Part shown: positions 7,501 through 16,240 of the stretch, piece by piece
Layout of the letters: the number at the start of each line of letters is the position of its first letter
Position numbering within the stretch: the first letter of the stretch is position 1
NCBI GenBank assembly: GCA_029256625.1
Contig: JAQSXO010000004.1
Location: 1-48,007, forward strand
DNA: 48,007 nt
Direction: 5' to 3'
Origin: Cellulosimicrobium sp.
GTDB taxonomy: Bacteria > Actinomycetota > Actinomycetes > Actinomycetales > Cellulomonadaceae
Notes under the pieces: model-generated
What the model saw: only the letters and a program-made list of their open reading frames with translations
What the model was told of the DNA's origin: nothing
Database searches by the model: none
Program-made: the position numbers and the translations under genes

Positions 7501-10080
7501 CACCCGCGTGAATCCGCGCTGGAAGGGGTGCACCGTCGTGAAGGTCGTGTTCTCGGTCGGCCCGTAGCCGTTGAACACCTGGATCGCAGGGTTCTCCCGG
7601 TGCAGCCGGTGCACGTGTTCCGCGGCGACGGTCTCTCCCCCGATGACGAGCCGCTCGACCCCGTCGAGCGCCCACGGGTCCGTGGTCACGACGTGGTTGA
7701 ACAGCGAGACGGTCAACCACATGACCGTCACGTGGTGCTGGTCGACGAGCGCGCCGAGCGACGCGGGGTCGACGACGGCGTCACGGTCGTCGAGCACGAG
7801 CGTTCCGCCGTTGAGGAGCATGCCGAACACCTCGAAGGTCGACGCGTCGAACGCGAGCGACCCCGTGAGCAGCAACGTGTCGGAGGCGTGCAACGGGAGT
7901 GCTTCGTTGTCGAGGACGAGCCGGAGCACGGCGCGGTGCGGGACCACGACACCCTTCGGTCGCCCTGTCGTCCCCGAGGTGTACATCACCGAGGCGGCGC
8001 TGTCGGGCGTCGGGGCGCCCGGCCCACTGCCCGTGTCCGCCGTTCCGCCGGCGGCGCGCCGGTCGGCGTCGGGCAGGGCTGACGCGTCGAGCACGAGGAC
8101 CGGGTCACGGGGGTCCAGCAGCCCCCAGGCGTCGACGAGTCGGGCCGCCGACGCGTCCGCGCAGACGACGACCCTGGTACCCGCGTCCGCGGCGATGGCG
8201 CCGAGCCGCTCCGGCGGAGCTGCCGGGTCGAGCGGAACGAAGGCGGCACCTGCCAGCGAGATGCCGAGGATCCCGGCGAGGAGCGGTGCGGTCGGAGTGC
8301 CGAGGACACCGACGCGGGCGCCAGGACCGACCCCTGCCTCCGTGAGGACCGACCGCATCCGGTCGGCCATCGCGGCGAGCTCCGCGTACGACAGGGGAAC
8401 CCCTCGATCCACGACTGCGGTGCGGTCGGCGTTGCGGGTCGCCGCGGCCGTGAACGCCGCACCGATCGACGACACTCCGAGTGTGCTGTGCGAGGTGGTC
8501 GCGAAGCCGTCCACCGTCACGCGCTCCTCGGCACCGACGCTGTCGACCGCACCGACGAGGGCGTCGTCCTGACCCGCGAACGCCCCGAGCACCCGGACGA
8601 GTCGATCGACGACCGTCTTCGCATCGGCGACCGCCAACCGCGCCGGATCGACCATGATCACGAAGCGCAGGGCGTCGTCGACCGGCTGCACGGTGACCGT
8701 GAGGGGGTAGTCGGTCTCCTCGCGCGCCGACTCGAACCGCAGCCCCGCATCGACGAGGTCCTCGTCCGCGAGGGCGAAGTTCTCGACGGCGAGCAAGCAC
8801 TCGAACAGATCGCGGTGCTCGGCGAGGGACTGGATGCGCGCGAGCGACCCGTGCGAGTGCGCGGCTGTGGCGAGCGCCTGTGCGCGAACGACGTCCAGCA
8901 GACGGTCGACCGTCCCGCTCGGGTCGACGGTGACCCGGACCGGGACGGTGTTGACGAACAGCCCCACGACCTCGTCGAGACCGTCGACGTCCACGTCGCG
9001 ACCGGACACCACCTTGCCGAACACGACGTCCGTCGTGCCGGTGGCGCGCGCGAGCACGACGGCCAGCGCAGCCTCGACCAGGTGCGCGAGCGTGATCCCC
9101 CGCCCCGCGTACCGCGTGGCGAGGACGCCGGGGAGGCCAGCGGCCGTCGTCACGGCGTACCGCGCGCGGTCGGCCGGGGCTCCGTCGACGGCGTCCGCGC
9201 CCGTCCCGTCTGCGTCGGTGGCGCCGCCCGTCCCGTCTGCGTCGGCGGCTGCGCCGCGCGTCCCGTCTGCCCCGCCTGCCCTGTCTGCCCTGTCTGCTCC
9301 GTCTGCTCCGTCTGCTCCGGCGGCTCCGCCTGCTCCGTCTGCTCCGGCGGCGGCGGCGGCGTGCTCGGGTTCGCGCTCCACGCTGGCGAGCCGTGCCGGC
9401 GGCTCGACACCGCGCATCAGGTCCGACCAGTAGCGGTCGAACGCCGCGCGGTCCCGCGACGCCGACCAACCGACGTAGTCGGCGTACTGCTTCGCACCGA
9501 CGGCGTCCCGGTCCGCCCGACCGAGCACCTCGTCACGACTCCCCGTCCGGGCCAGGTCGCTGTACTCGCGGAAGTCCGCGAACAGGCGCGCCAGGCTCCA
9601 CCCGTCCATGACGACGTGGTGGTAGGTCCACACGAGCCGGAGCCGATCGACGCCCTCGCGGCCCGTCAGGACCGCGGTGACGCGCAGCAGTGGATCGAGG
9701 TCGAGCCGGAAGCCCCGGGCGACGTCGTCAGCGAGGAGCCGATCGAGCCGGAGCTCGGCGTCGGTGTGCGAGTGCGCCCGGAGGTCGACCACGGTGAACT
9801 CGGGCTCGCGGTCGGTGAGGACCACCTGACGGGGCCGCGCCACGCCGCTCGTGACGATGCTCGTCCGGAGCACGGCGTGCCGACGTGCGAGCGCCGCGAC
9901 CGCGACCCCGATCGCCTCGACCTCGTCCGCCGGGTCGCCGAGAGCATCCACCCTGAAGATCTGCTGAACGACGTACGGGCTCGTGTCGCTGTCGGTCAAC
10001 GAGTGGAAGACGAGGCCTTCCTGCTGCGGTGCGAGATCGAGCACGTTCTCGATCCTGGAGCTGACGATCCGCTGATCCAT
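1588..10080 (-). CDS. NRPS1: C-A-T-E-C-A-T plus ~173-aa C-terminal tail, no thioesterase
   Basis: 2830 aa. C1 HHVVMDG; A1 VMYTSGTTGRPKG ... GYGPTENTTF; T1 FFELGGDSI; E HHLVVDVVSW and VGWFTAIHPVLV; C2 HHIILDG; A2 VMYTSGTTGRPKG; T2 FFEIGGDSL. Strong SD (GAGGGGA) upstream of the ATG at 10080. Confidence 0.95.
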   Translation of the reverse strand: MDQRIVSSRIENVLDLAPQQEGLVFHSLTDSDTSPYVVQQIFRVDALGDPADEVEAIGVAVAALARRHAVLRTSIVTSGVARPRQVVLTDREPEFTVVDLRAHSHTDAELRLDRLLADDVARGFRLDLDPLLRVTAVLTGREGVDRLRLVWTYHHVVMDGWSLARLFADFREYSDLARTGSRDEVLGRADRDAVGAKQYADYVGWSASRDRAAFDRYWSDLMRGVEPPARLASVEREPEHAAAAAGADGAGGAAGADGADGADRADRAGGADGTRGAAADADGTGGATDADGTGADAVDGAPADRARYAVTTAAGLPGVLATRYAGRGITLAHLVEAALAVVLARATGTTDVVFGKVVSGRDVDVDGLDEVVGLFVNTVPVRVTVDPSGTVDRLLDVVRAQALATAAHSHGSLARIQSLAEHRDLFECLLAVENFALADEDLVDAGLRFESAREETDYPLTVTVQPVDDALRFVIMVDPARLAVADAKTVVDRLVRVLGAFAGQDDALVGAVDSVGAEERVTVDGFATTSHSTLGVSSIGAAFTAAATRNADRTAVVDRGVPLSYAELAAMADRMRSVLTEAGVGPGARVGVLGTPTAPLLAGILGISLAGAAFVPLDPAAPPERLGAIAADAGTRVVVCADASAARLVDAWGLLDPRDPVLVLDASALPDADRRAAGGTADTGSGPGAPTPDSAASVMYTSGTTGRPKGVVVPHRAVLRLVLDNEALPLHASDTLLLTGSLAFDASTFEVFGMLLNGGTLVLDDRDAVVDPASLGALVDQHHVTVMWLTVSLFNHVVTTDPWALDGVERLVIGGETVAAEHVHRLHRENPAIQVFNGYGPTENTTFTTVHPFQRGFTRVVIGKPIGNTRVRIVRDGDRACGIGEVGEVVAGGDGVADGYLGSPELTAQSFVRTSDGLEYRTGDRGRWLADGTVEYLGRIGDDRQVKVRGHRVELAEVEAALLALDGVDDVVVAARRDDSGTTRLHAYFVADTDAADLRERAARVLPSYMVPARAFRTPSIPLTGNGKRDVAALQALDAEHPAVAAADAAPRTRAEQAVADAFATVLSLAGVGRNASFFELGGDSITAIRTVSLLRKAGYHCSVSRVMQSMTVDEIARHIDVAAPAAAPVRHLHGPVGRLPMVDEFLAWGLAEPAHFNQDAVVDLGRVSTAHVRVALDAVWVHHDALRAVLDGQQLTVRRPDDARYVFAEVHVAADAEVDGAVADLARQLQPGFDLGTGPLLAAGLVQAPSGATLLLCAHHLVVDVVSWHVLVEDLVSAVHAARAHREVTLPPSTASLREWSEAIVSAVRAQSASDRTVWSDIDRALVAEQRPEDPPVDHLPTAPAGSTAPAGPAEPAEPAEPAEQAEQAEPAPIVLDAEQTARLKRVAVAYGATIEDLLLAAVGAAVAAVDGRSSIVVQREAHGRPEHPLLPDVSRTVGWFTAIHPVLVECDAASPHRSIVLAKEAVRRVPLGGVGYRVDDDQDRRARPSISVNYIGDQGAAARGAGSGAYRLHAAGTASAPGNRVPVGVQVDAFVADGRLRVLTSMGPGADPVIVTAVEQLGPRLAALATAGRRGSARVRTPSDLVRASDLHLDEQEAIERAYGDVDDVIDLSPLQHGMLLHHLREPGSRASVVQQVFEVGEPLRRTSATPWRGSGGGLSARVGAAVAELAARHPVLRTRFAADGLRRPRQVVLAAGEHSGPSVRSASVDGGDAFDALLHEDVERGFVLAAEPLMRVTVVTDTSRADDVETLVLTYHHIILDGWSLARILDELVALLRGEELQAIGPAERTVFGDVIAAAARRPLDASDTYWRNVLDGYDGAPELQTALPFTESLAASSTAARARRSSDAALAARLTARFQATGTTLAHLVQAALALTLGRALDVDDVVIGKVVSGRDGTAAGLENATGLFINTIPARVRWQPAQTVRTLLDDVREQAVAAMQHDHTALARVQSLVGHDRLVSCLYTFENYGLDADALDDAGLAFVRGREQTETPLTLTAQRAGDELLLVWLYDAGHFGGSDIDRLGDRVIDVLEAFCHDDGMSVAQAGATPERVLAALPQDTSGAVAPRLPGALGAAFVAVAARVPHRVAIADDLESLTYRELWARASAVALDLRRGGVLPGDRVGIAGEASIATTVALVGVVLVGGSYVPVDVNAPSARARLVLDDAGVTAVLAVDAAGRRLTDEAGLPLPVIGVEQGRTAPPMVPVERRGDDEAYVMYTSGTTGRPKGVVVPQRAVLRIAWENPDIPITGDDVVLAGSSVAFDAATLELWGPLLHGGRAVIADRATLVDASALAELFARHGVTVMFVTTSLFNSLVGQDPGVLAALRVVMTGGERADAERMRQLYGASGALQMFHVYGPTENTTFTTAYRIPRVLPVGRTVPIGAPIAGGGVVVLDRNGSLCGPGEQGELVATGLGLALGYLGMPDRTAERFPVLDGVVGYRTGDRVQWQADGTLVFLGRVTEHAQVKVRGFRVELGEVEAAIAQVDGVRDVVVVARSVVGSPTVLAGFVVGAAHVTASTVREGLRRLLPDYMVPRHIVPLAALPLNVNGKLDTGALPWPAGDDGGPHGDALPTSTAEGDHVEQRIAAVWSDVLGIRGVAVTDSFFEIGGDSLTIMQVKGQLDAAFPGALTIGDLFSCPDLRALADRVRASGNRRLVVERVTVPELDGVDELLGRIVVDVSWDQRHRARAVYAFMLALRLTATRVPQAVLVHEDDGLRSVPFPESADHHANVDQIERHLVTATPVTRHTPVRVAGGGQVVAVRLGSVSAPTTAHETVDVTVVLDTGDSRVTLAVEPQGTRVDLRPATLIAARYATLLEGLLAWTG
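5966..6028. repeat. 9-bp tandem repeat (GGTTCGGCC/TGTTCGGCC, ~7 units) encoding PAE/QAE repeats inside NRPS1
   Basis: Read directly: ggttcggcc tgttcggcc tgttcggcc ggttcggcc ggttcggcc ggttcggcc ggtcctgcc. In frame with the minus-strand ORF (GPAEPAEPAEPAEQAEQAEPAP). Confidence 0.9.
9165..9380. repeat. Low-complexity tandem tract encoding Ala/Gly/Asp-rich insertion within the first C domain of NRPS1
   Basis: Repeats such as gtctgctcc and cgtcccgtctgcgtcgg; protein AAAAAGADGAGGAAGADGADGADRADRAGGADGTRGAAADADGTGGATDADGTGADAVDGAPADRA. Confidence 0.85.
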
Positions 10081-10258
10081 TGGGTCCCCTCACCATCTGG
10101 TGCGTTCCGGAGTCGCTCGTCGAACACGTCCCCGAGGTCCATCTTGGTGTGTCGGAGCGATGGATCATGCAGTCGCCGGAGAAAAAAGTCGGCATGTGAT
10201 CACGCAGACCCTTCTCAAACTCACAGCTTGCGCTAGAGTCTCGGACGGGGGACGAACG

Positions 10259-10284
10259 GCTGGATCGCGATGACGCGATCCAGC
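10259..10284. promoter_or_regulatory. Perfect 11-bp inverted repeat with 4-nt spacer (GCTGGATCGCG-ATGA-CGCGATCCAGC); operator or 5'UTR hairpin of the trans-AT/PKS operon
   Basis: Read directly, between a plausible promoter (TTCTCA 10212 / TAGAGT 10234) and the AT start at 10335. Confidence 0.6.
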
Positions 10285-10334
10285 AGACCCCGTCGAGCTC
10301 GATGACGACGACGGATCAAGGTGGGGGCAGGGCG

Positions 10335-11582
10335 ATGACGAAGGCCGCTTTTCTGTGTTCGGGGCAGGGCTCGCAGTACGTGGGCATGGGGCGCGAGCTC
10401 GTCCGCGACTCGACCGCTGCCGCGGCGGCGTTCGACGAGGCATCGGAAGCCATCGGGATCGACCTGCGCGCCCTCTGCTTCGAGTCCACCGCAGCAGAAC
10501 TCGCCCGTACCGTCAACACCCAACCGGCGATCCTCACCCTCAGCGTCGCGCAGGCCCGCGCGAGTGCCGAGCGTGAAGCACTGGACCCGGCCGTCATCGC
10601 CGGCCACAGCCTCGGCGAGATCACCGCACTCACCCTGGCCGGGTCGATCGGGTTCGCTGACGCCGTCCGGCTCGCCCGTCGGCGTGGCGAGCTCATGCAG
10701 CAGGCCGTACCGGAAGGCCACGGGCTCATGCTCGCCGTGATGACGCGAGAGCACGAAGCCGTGATCGACCTGTGCGCCCAGGTCTCCGAGCAGATGTTCG
10801 ACGTCGTGCAGGTCTCCAACCTGAACTCGAACACCCAGGTCGTCGTCGCCGGAAGCGCGTCAGCGGTCCTCGCCGTCCACGGTCGACTCGAGGACGACGG
10901 GATCCGCTCGACGCCGCTCAACGTGAGCGTTCCGTTCCACTCGCCGCTGATGGAACCGGTCGTCGCCCCGTTGCGCGAGCAGCTGGCGTCCATCGAGATC
11001 ACCGCCCCGCAGGTGACCGTGCTCTCGAACGCGACCGGACGCCCGTACCGTGACGAGGACGAGATCGTCGAGCTGTTGCTGCGTCAGGTCGTCGAGCCGG
11101 TCCGCTGGGTGGAGAACCAGCGGTGGATGCGCATGCACGGCATCGACTACGCAGTCGAGTTCGGTCCCGGACAGACGCTGTCCGGACTCATGCGGCACAC
11201 GCACCGCGAAGTCCCGGTCTTCAGCTACGACTCAGCCGACGCCCGCGCATCGCTGCAGGTCATGATCGAGCGGACGACCGTGCCGTTCCTCGCCCGCGCA
11301 CTCGGCATCGCCGTCGCCGTGCGCAACACGAACTTCGACGCCGACGACTACCGCGAGAAGATCGTCACGCCCTACCGGTCGCTCGAGAAGCTCAGTCGCC
11401 TCGTCGACCGTGAACGGCGTGACGCCACCGACCAGGAGCGGCGTGAGGGTGCTGAGCTGCTCATCGGGATCCTCCGGGCGAAGGGCAGCACGCCTGCGGA
11501 GATCCAGAGCCGGCTCGACACCCTGTCAGCGGACTCCCGCACGGAGCCGCTGTCCGTCGACGACCTGCTCGCCCACGTCTGA
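10335..11582 (+). CDS. Stand-alone malonyl-type acyltransferase (trans-AT) with C-terminal helical extension
   Basis: MTKAAFLCSGQGSQYVGMGREL..., GHSLGE nucleophile elbow, VPFHSPLM, VEFGPGQTLSGLM. SD-like GGTGGGGG before ATG 10335; an upstream in-frame ATG at 10302 is an alternative start. Confidence 0.9.
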   Translation: MTKAAFLCSGQGSQYVGMGRELVRDSTAAAAAFDEASEAIGIDLRALCFESTAAELARTVNTQPAILTLSVAQARASAEREALDPAVIAGHSLGEITALTLAGSIGFADAVRLARRRGELMQQAVPEGHGLMLAVMTREHEAVIDLCAQVSEQMFDVVQVSNLNSNTQVVVAGSASAVLAVHGRLEDDGIRSTPLNVSVPFHSPLMEPVVAPLREQLASIEITAPQVTVLSNATGRPYRDEDEIVELLLRQVVEPVRWVENQRWMRMHGIDYAVEFGPGQTLSGLMRHTHREVPVFSYDSADARASLQVMIERTTVPFLARALGIAVAVRNTNFDADDYREKIVTPYRSLEKLSRLVDRERRDATDQERREGAELLIGILRAKGSTPAEIQSRLDTLSADSRTEPLSVDDLLAHV

Positions 11583-11595
11583 GCGCCGCACGTCG

Positions 11596-14500
11596 ATGCT
11601 GGGCAACGAGGACCTCGACGCGCTGCTGCGGGCCGCAGCGGGCACACGACCGGACGGTCTCACGATCGAGTCCCCCGCTGTGTCCGCCGACGCGACCGCC
11701 AGGGCAGACGGAGCCATCGCGATCATCGGGATCTCGGCCCGGGTCGGTGCCGCCGGGTCCGCCCGGGCGCTCTGGGATGCGGTGAACAGCGGTACGGACC
11801 TGATCAGGCCGTTCCCGGCGGATCGGTTCGCCGATGCTGACGAGCTCGCGCTCAGTGCTCTGGGCTCCGCCCTGGCGGACCCGGTCCCGTACGCGTACCT
11901 CGACGACGTCGACCGTTTCGATCCGTCTCGGTACGGGATCTCCCGCACCGAGGCAGAGCTCATGGATCCCCACCAGCGACTGTTCCTCGCCGCCTGCGTC
12001 GACGCGATCGAGGACGCCGGGTACGGTGGCGTCGCGTTGCGCGGCTCGAAGACCGGCGTCTACGCGGCATCGGGACTCGTGCCGGGGCTCTACCTCAGCG
12101 GTCACGAAGCGCGCGACGCCGCGGAGGCTGGGCTCGGTACGTCCGGTGGCATCGCTTCGGTCGTGGCCAGCCGCATCAGTCACATGCTCGACCTCACCGG
12201 TCCCGCGATGATCATCGACACGGCGTGCTCGTCGTCCATGACGGCCCTCATCACGGCGTGCCAGGACCTCCGCGCCGGTCGCGTGACGACGGCGATCGCC
12301 GGTGCCGTCCGTCTCACGCTCGTCCCGCCGACGCACAAGGAGCGTTCCTTCGGCATCGAGGCGGCCTCGCACCGGACGCGGACCTTCTCGTCCGACGCCG
12401 AGGGCACCGGCGGCGGGGAGGGCACCATCGCCTTCCTGCTGAAGCCGCTCGCCCGGGCGCAGCGCGACCGCGACCACGTCTACGGCGTCGTCAAGGGCTT
12501 CGCTGCGAACCAGGACGGTGCGACGACCGGCATCACGGCGCCCAGCGCCAGCGCTCAGGCGGCCGTCGTGCGAGCGGCGTGGCGGGATGCCGGCATCGAT
12601 CCGGGCACCGTGGGCTACGTCGAGGCCCACGGGACCGCGACGAAGCTCGGGGACCCCGTCGAGATCGACGGCCTCGTCGAGGCGTTCTCGTCGTGGACGG
12701 ACGCCCGGCAGACGTGCGCCGTCGGTTCGGCCAAGTCGAACGTCGGCCACCTCGACTCCGCCGCCGGGGTGACCGGGGTGCTGAAGGTGCTCGGGATGTT
12801 CGCCGACCAGGTCATCCCGCCGACGCTGCACTTCGTCGCCCCGAACACGGAGATCGACTTCATCGATTCCCCGGTGTTCGTCGCCGACACCCTGCGCCCC
12901 TGGGCGAGCAGCGGACCGCGCAGGGCCGGCGTGAGCTCGTTCGGGATGAGCGGCACCAACACGCACGTCCTCCTCGAGGAGCCACCGGTCCTGCCCGAGC
13001 GTGCAGTGGACGCCGGACCGACCTGCGTCACCGTGTCGGCGCAGTCGTCGCCCGCACTCCGCCGAGCACTCACGGACCTGCTCGGCGCCCTCGACGACCA
13101 ACCGGACCTCGCCCTGGTCGACGTCGCACGGACGCTCAACACGGGACGCGCCGTGCTGCACCACCGCGCAGCGCTCGTCGTGCGGTCCGTCGACCAACTC
13201 CGCGCCCACATCCGCCTCCTCCTCGCAGGCACCGTGCCGACCGGGGCGTTCCTCGGCGAGCGGGGCACCAGGCCCGTGCAGGACACCACACCGTCCGATG
13301 CCGAGGGACCGCTCGACGAGCAGGCTGCCCGAGCGATGCGGAGTGTCGCCGGCGGTGACCGCGACGACGGACTCGTCCAGCTCGCCGCACTCTTCGTCGC
13401 CGGCGCCGACGTCGACCTCGCCCCCCTCGACACCGCCGGCACCGCGCGGCTCGTGCCGCTCCCCGGCGTCGTCGGCCAGCCGACCCGCGTGTGGCGGCCA
13501 ACGACGGGCAGTGGACCCGGTGCGTCCCGGCACGGGGCCGGCGCGTCCCGGCACGGCCGGCACCAGTTCAACGGGCCCGGGGTCGACGTCTTCGAGTCGG
13601 ACTTCTCCGCATCGCGCACCTTCGAGCTCGGCGAACACGTCGTCGACGGCAGCCACGTGATGGTGGGCACCGGGTTCCTCGAGATGGCCTACTCGACCGC
13701 ACGTCGATTCCTCGGCGACGCGGTACGGATCGACAACATGCACTACCTCGACCCGCTGGTCACGCACGGAGACGAGGTCCGTCGTGTCCAGCTGGTGATG
13801 AACCACCGCCCCGACGAGGCGTCGATCGACTTCCTCGTGCGGTCGTTCGACGTCGCGACCGACGTCTGGGCCGAACACGCCCGTGGCGTGTTGACCGCGC
13901 TCGACACGAGCCGACGGCCGGAACGCGTGGACGTCTCGGGGCTGCTCGCCGACTACCGCCGGGCCGACGGACCGATCGTCTACCGCCGCGACCTCGTGCA
14001 GACGGCGGGTCGGTACTGGAACGCCGCCCAGAGCACGCACTTCTCGGACGATGCGCGCATCCTGCTGCACTTCGAAGCCGACGCCCCGACCCGAGCCGCC
14101 AAGCGGGACTACGCGTTGTTCCCGCCGATCATGGACTCGTCCCTGAACCTCGCGCTCCTGAACGAGGTGGACGCGTTCCTGCCCCTCGCACTCGGCCACG
14201 GCGAGATCTACGGCCCGCAGCCGGACGCCGGCTACAGCTGGATGGTGCCCGAGGTCCGTGACGAACTCGCCGACACGTCCGTCCGGACCTCGCGGGTCGT
14301 CATGTGCGACGAAGCGGGCAACGTCTTCGCGAGGTTCGAGAACTACACCGTGGGACGCCTGACCGACCGGTCCAGGTTCCAGCGTCCCGACGACGGTGCC
14401 TCCCCGTTCCACACGATCACGTGGCGCGAGACGGTCGCGCGCCACGAGACCCCGGCGGCCCGGCACGGGATCACGGTCATCGGTGGTCCGGAGGACCAGG

Positions 14501-16203
14501 ACCTGCTGCGCGAGGCCGCCGGCGCGATCGGAGCTGCCCACGCCGTCGTCCCCGCTGATGCGTCGGACGCCGATGTCGAAGCGGTCGCGGACGAGATCGA
14601 GGCCGTCGGGACCACCGACGTGGTGCACCTGCTCGCCGGCCCGGGACACCCGGCCGAGGCTCGCCTGCACGGGCTGTTCCGCCTGCTGCGCGCCCTGCAC
14701 CGACGGCCGTGGACCGCAGGGCTGCGGTACCGTCTGCTCACCCGCGGAGCCCACTCGGTCGTCGACGGTGAGACGGTGGACCCGGCCGCCCACGCTGCCG
14801 ACGCCATGGTCGTCGCGCTCGTCGGCGAGCACTCCCGCCTCACCCTCGGAGTCCTGGACATCGCGGCCGACGGAAGGGCGGACGTCGTGCACTCCGGTGT
14901 CGAGCGGGCACTCGCCGACCTCCCGCGCGCACGGTCAGCCCTGCGTGACGGACGTCTGTTCGAGAGCACGATCGCCGCGGCGCAGCGGGACGACGTCCCC
15001 GTCCCTGCCGGTGCGGTCCTCGTCACGGGCGGGACGGGCGGCATGGGCACCGCCATCGCCCGTCGCCTGGTGCGGGACGACCCGGACCGGACCGTCGTGC
15101 TGGTCGGACGCCGGTCTCCGGCAGAGGTCGCCGACCGGTTCGCCGAGCTGCCGGCGGAGGAGCGGGATCGCATCCTGGTGCTCCGCGCCGACGTGCTGGA
15201 TCCGGCGCAGACAGCGGCGGCGATCGCCGTCGCACGCTCGCAGCGAGGGGGACTCGCCGGCGTCGTCCACGCGGCTGGACTCCCGGGTGACGGCTTCATC
15301 ATGTCGAAGGACGACGCGACCTTCGCCGCCGTCCTCGAGCCGAAGGTGCGCGGTACCGACGTCCTCCTCGCTGCGCTGGCGGACGACCCGCCCGCGTTCG
15401 TCCTCCTCTGTTCCTCGATGACCGCCGTCTTCGGCGCGGTCGGCCAGTCCGACTACGCCGCGGCGAACGCCTACCTCGACGGCACGGCGCTCCGAGGCGG
15501 TGCCACACGGATCGTCGCGCTCGACTGGACGGGTTGGGCCGAATCCGGGATGGCCCACGAACGCGGCATCGAGGGCGGCGGGTTCCGGACGGCCTTTGTG
15601 GACGACGAGACCGGAGCCGGCCTCGCCGTCGCCGCGATCGGGTCCCGATCGGCGCGTCTGCTCGTCGGCTCCTTCGACCCGGAGGTCGTCGCGCGGGAAC
15701 ACGACGAACTGGAACGCGTCGTGGACGTCGCCCTCGTGTCCGCACGTGCTCCGCGGGGTGTCACGCCCGCCGCGCGAATCGTGTCGGGCAGGGCCGGGCT
15801 GCGCTCCCTCGAGGAGATCGTGGTGCGCGGGGTCGACGAGAACGCGATCAGCGACGTGGAGCGCGTCGTGATCGAAGCGTGGGCGACGGCACTCGGCGTC
15901 GACGAACTCGACGTCGACCAGGCCTTCTTCGACGCCGGCGGCAACTCGCTCCTGGCATCCCGGCTGCAGGTCATCCTCGACGAACGGTTCCCCGGCGTCC
16001 TCAGCATCGTCGAGCTGTTCGTGTACGACACGGTCGCCAAGCTCGCGGCGTACATCACGGAACAGACCGTCCCCGCGGCGGACCGACGCGACGGCGTGCA
16101 CCGGTCGTCGGCGCCGAGCCGAACACCGGCGGCGCCCCTCGCCCAGCTGCTCGACGAGTTCCTCGAGGGGAAACGGAGCATCGAGGACGTCCTGAGCGAA
16201 TGA
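11596..16203 (+). CDS. PKS1: KS-DH-KR-ACP, AT-less
   Basis: KS: IDTACSSSMTAL, VEAHGTATKLGDP, KSNVGHLDSAAG. DH-like: HVVDGSHVMVGTGFLEMAY and PPIMDSSLN. KR: VTGGTGGMGTAIA, SSMTAVFGAVGQSDYAAANAYLDG. ACP: DAGGNSLLASRL. No AT domain in the protein. Start at ATG 11596 inside the ORF-track ORF 11410-16203. Confidence 0.93.
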   Translation: MLGNEDLDALLRAAAGTRPDGLTIESPAVSADATARADGAIAIIGISARVGAAGSARALWDAVNSGTDLIRPFPADRFADADELALSALGSALADPVPYAYLDDVDRFDPSRYGISRTEAELMDPHQRLFLAACVDAIEDAGYGGVALRGSKTGVYAASGLVPGLYLSGHEARDAAEAGLGTSGGIASVVASRISHMLDLTGPAMIIDTACSSSMTALITACQDLRAGRVTTAIAGAVRLTLVPPTHKERSFGIEAASHRTRTFSSDAEGTGGGEGTIAFLLKPLARAQRDRDHVYGVVKGFAANQDGATTGITAPSASAQAAVVRAAWRDAGIDPGTVGYVEAHGTATKLGDPVEIDGLVEAFSSWTDARQTCAVGSAKSNVGHLDSAAGVTGVLKVLGMFADQVIPPTLHFVAPNTEIDFIDSPVFVADTLRPWASSGPRRAGVSSFGMSGTNTHVLLEEPPVLPERAVDAGPTCVTVSAQSSPALRRALTDLLGALDDQPDLALVDVARTLNTGRAVLHHRAALVVRSVDQLRAHIRLLLAGTVPTGAFLGERGTRPVQDTTPSDAEGPLDEQAARAMRSVAGGDRDDGLVQLAALFVAGADVDLAPLDTAGTARLVPLPGVVGQPTRVWRPTTGSGPGASRHGAGASRHGRHQFNGPGVDVFESDFSASRTFELGEHVVDGSHVMVGTGFLEMAYSTARRFLGDAVRIDNMHYLDPLVTHGDEVRRVQLVMNHRPDEASIDFLVRSFDVATDVWAEHARGVLTALDTSRRPERVDVSGLLADYRRADGPIVYRRDLVQTAGRYWNAAQSTHFSDDARILLHFEADAPTRAAKRDYALFPPIMDSSLNLALLNEVDAFLPLALGHGEIYGPQPDAGYSWMVPEVRDELADTSVRTSRVVMCDEAGNVFARFENYTVGRLTDRSRFQRPDDGASPFHTITWRETVARHETPAARHGITVIGGPEDQDLLREAAGAIGAAHAVVPADASDADVEAVADEIEAVGTTDVVHLLAGPGHPAEARLHGLFRLLRALHRRPWTAGLRYRLLTRGAHSVVDGETVDPAAHAADAMVVALVGEHSRLTLGVLDIAADGRADVVHSGVERALADLPRARSALRDGRLFESTIAAAQRDDVPVPAGAVLVTGGTGGMGTAIARRLVRDDPDRTVVLVGRRSPAEVADRFAELPAEERDRILVLRADVLDPAQTAAAIAVARSQRGGLAGVVHAAGLPGDGFIMSKDDATFAAVLEPKVRGTDVLLAALADDPPAFVLLCSSMTAVFGAVGQSDYAAANAYLDGTALRGGATRIVALDWTGWAESGMAHERGIEGGGFRTAFVDDETGAGLAVAAIGSRSARLLVGSFDPEVVAREHDELERVVDVALVSARAPRGVTPAARIVSGRAGLRSLEEIVVRGVDENAISDVERVVIEAWATALGVDELDVDQAFFDAGGNSLLASRLQVILDERFPGVLSIVELFVYDTVAKLAAYITEQTVPAADRRDGVHRSSAPSRTPAAPLAQLLDEFLEGKRSIEDVLSE

Positions 16204-16240
16204 ACCACATCGACTCCCGCTGCGGCGGACACAACGACAT

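Noticed and set aside
5743-8082. 779-aa plus-strand ORF opposite NRPS1
   Set aside because: The minus-strand NRPS1 reading has full C/A/T/E motifs here; the plus product is R/D/V-rich shadow sequence.
11461-14892. 1143-aa antisense ORF opposite PKS1 (similarly 1298 aa at 16772-20668)
   Set aside because: Shadow ORFs of GC-rich PKS coding sequence; no domain motifs, low-complexity charged composition.
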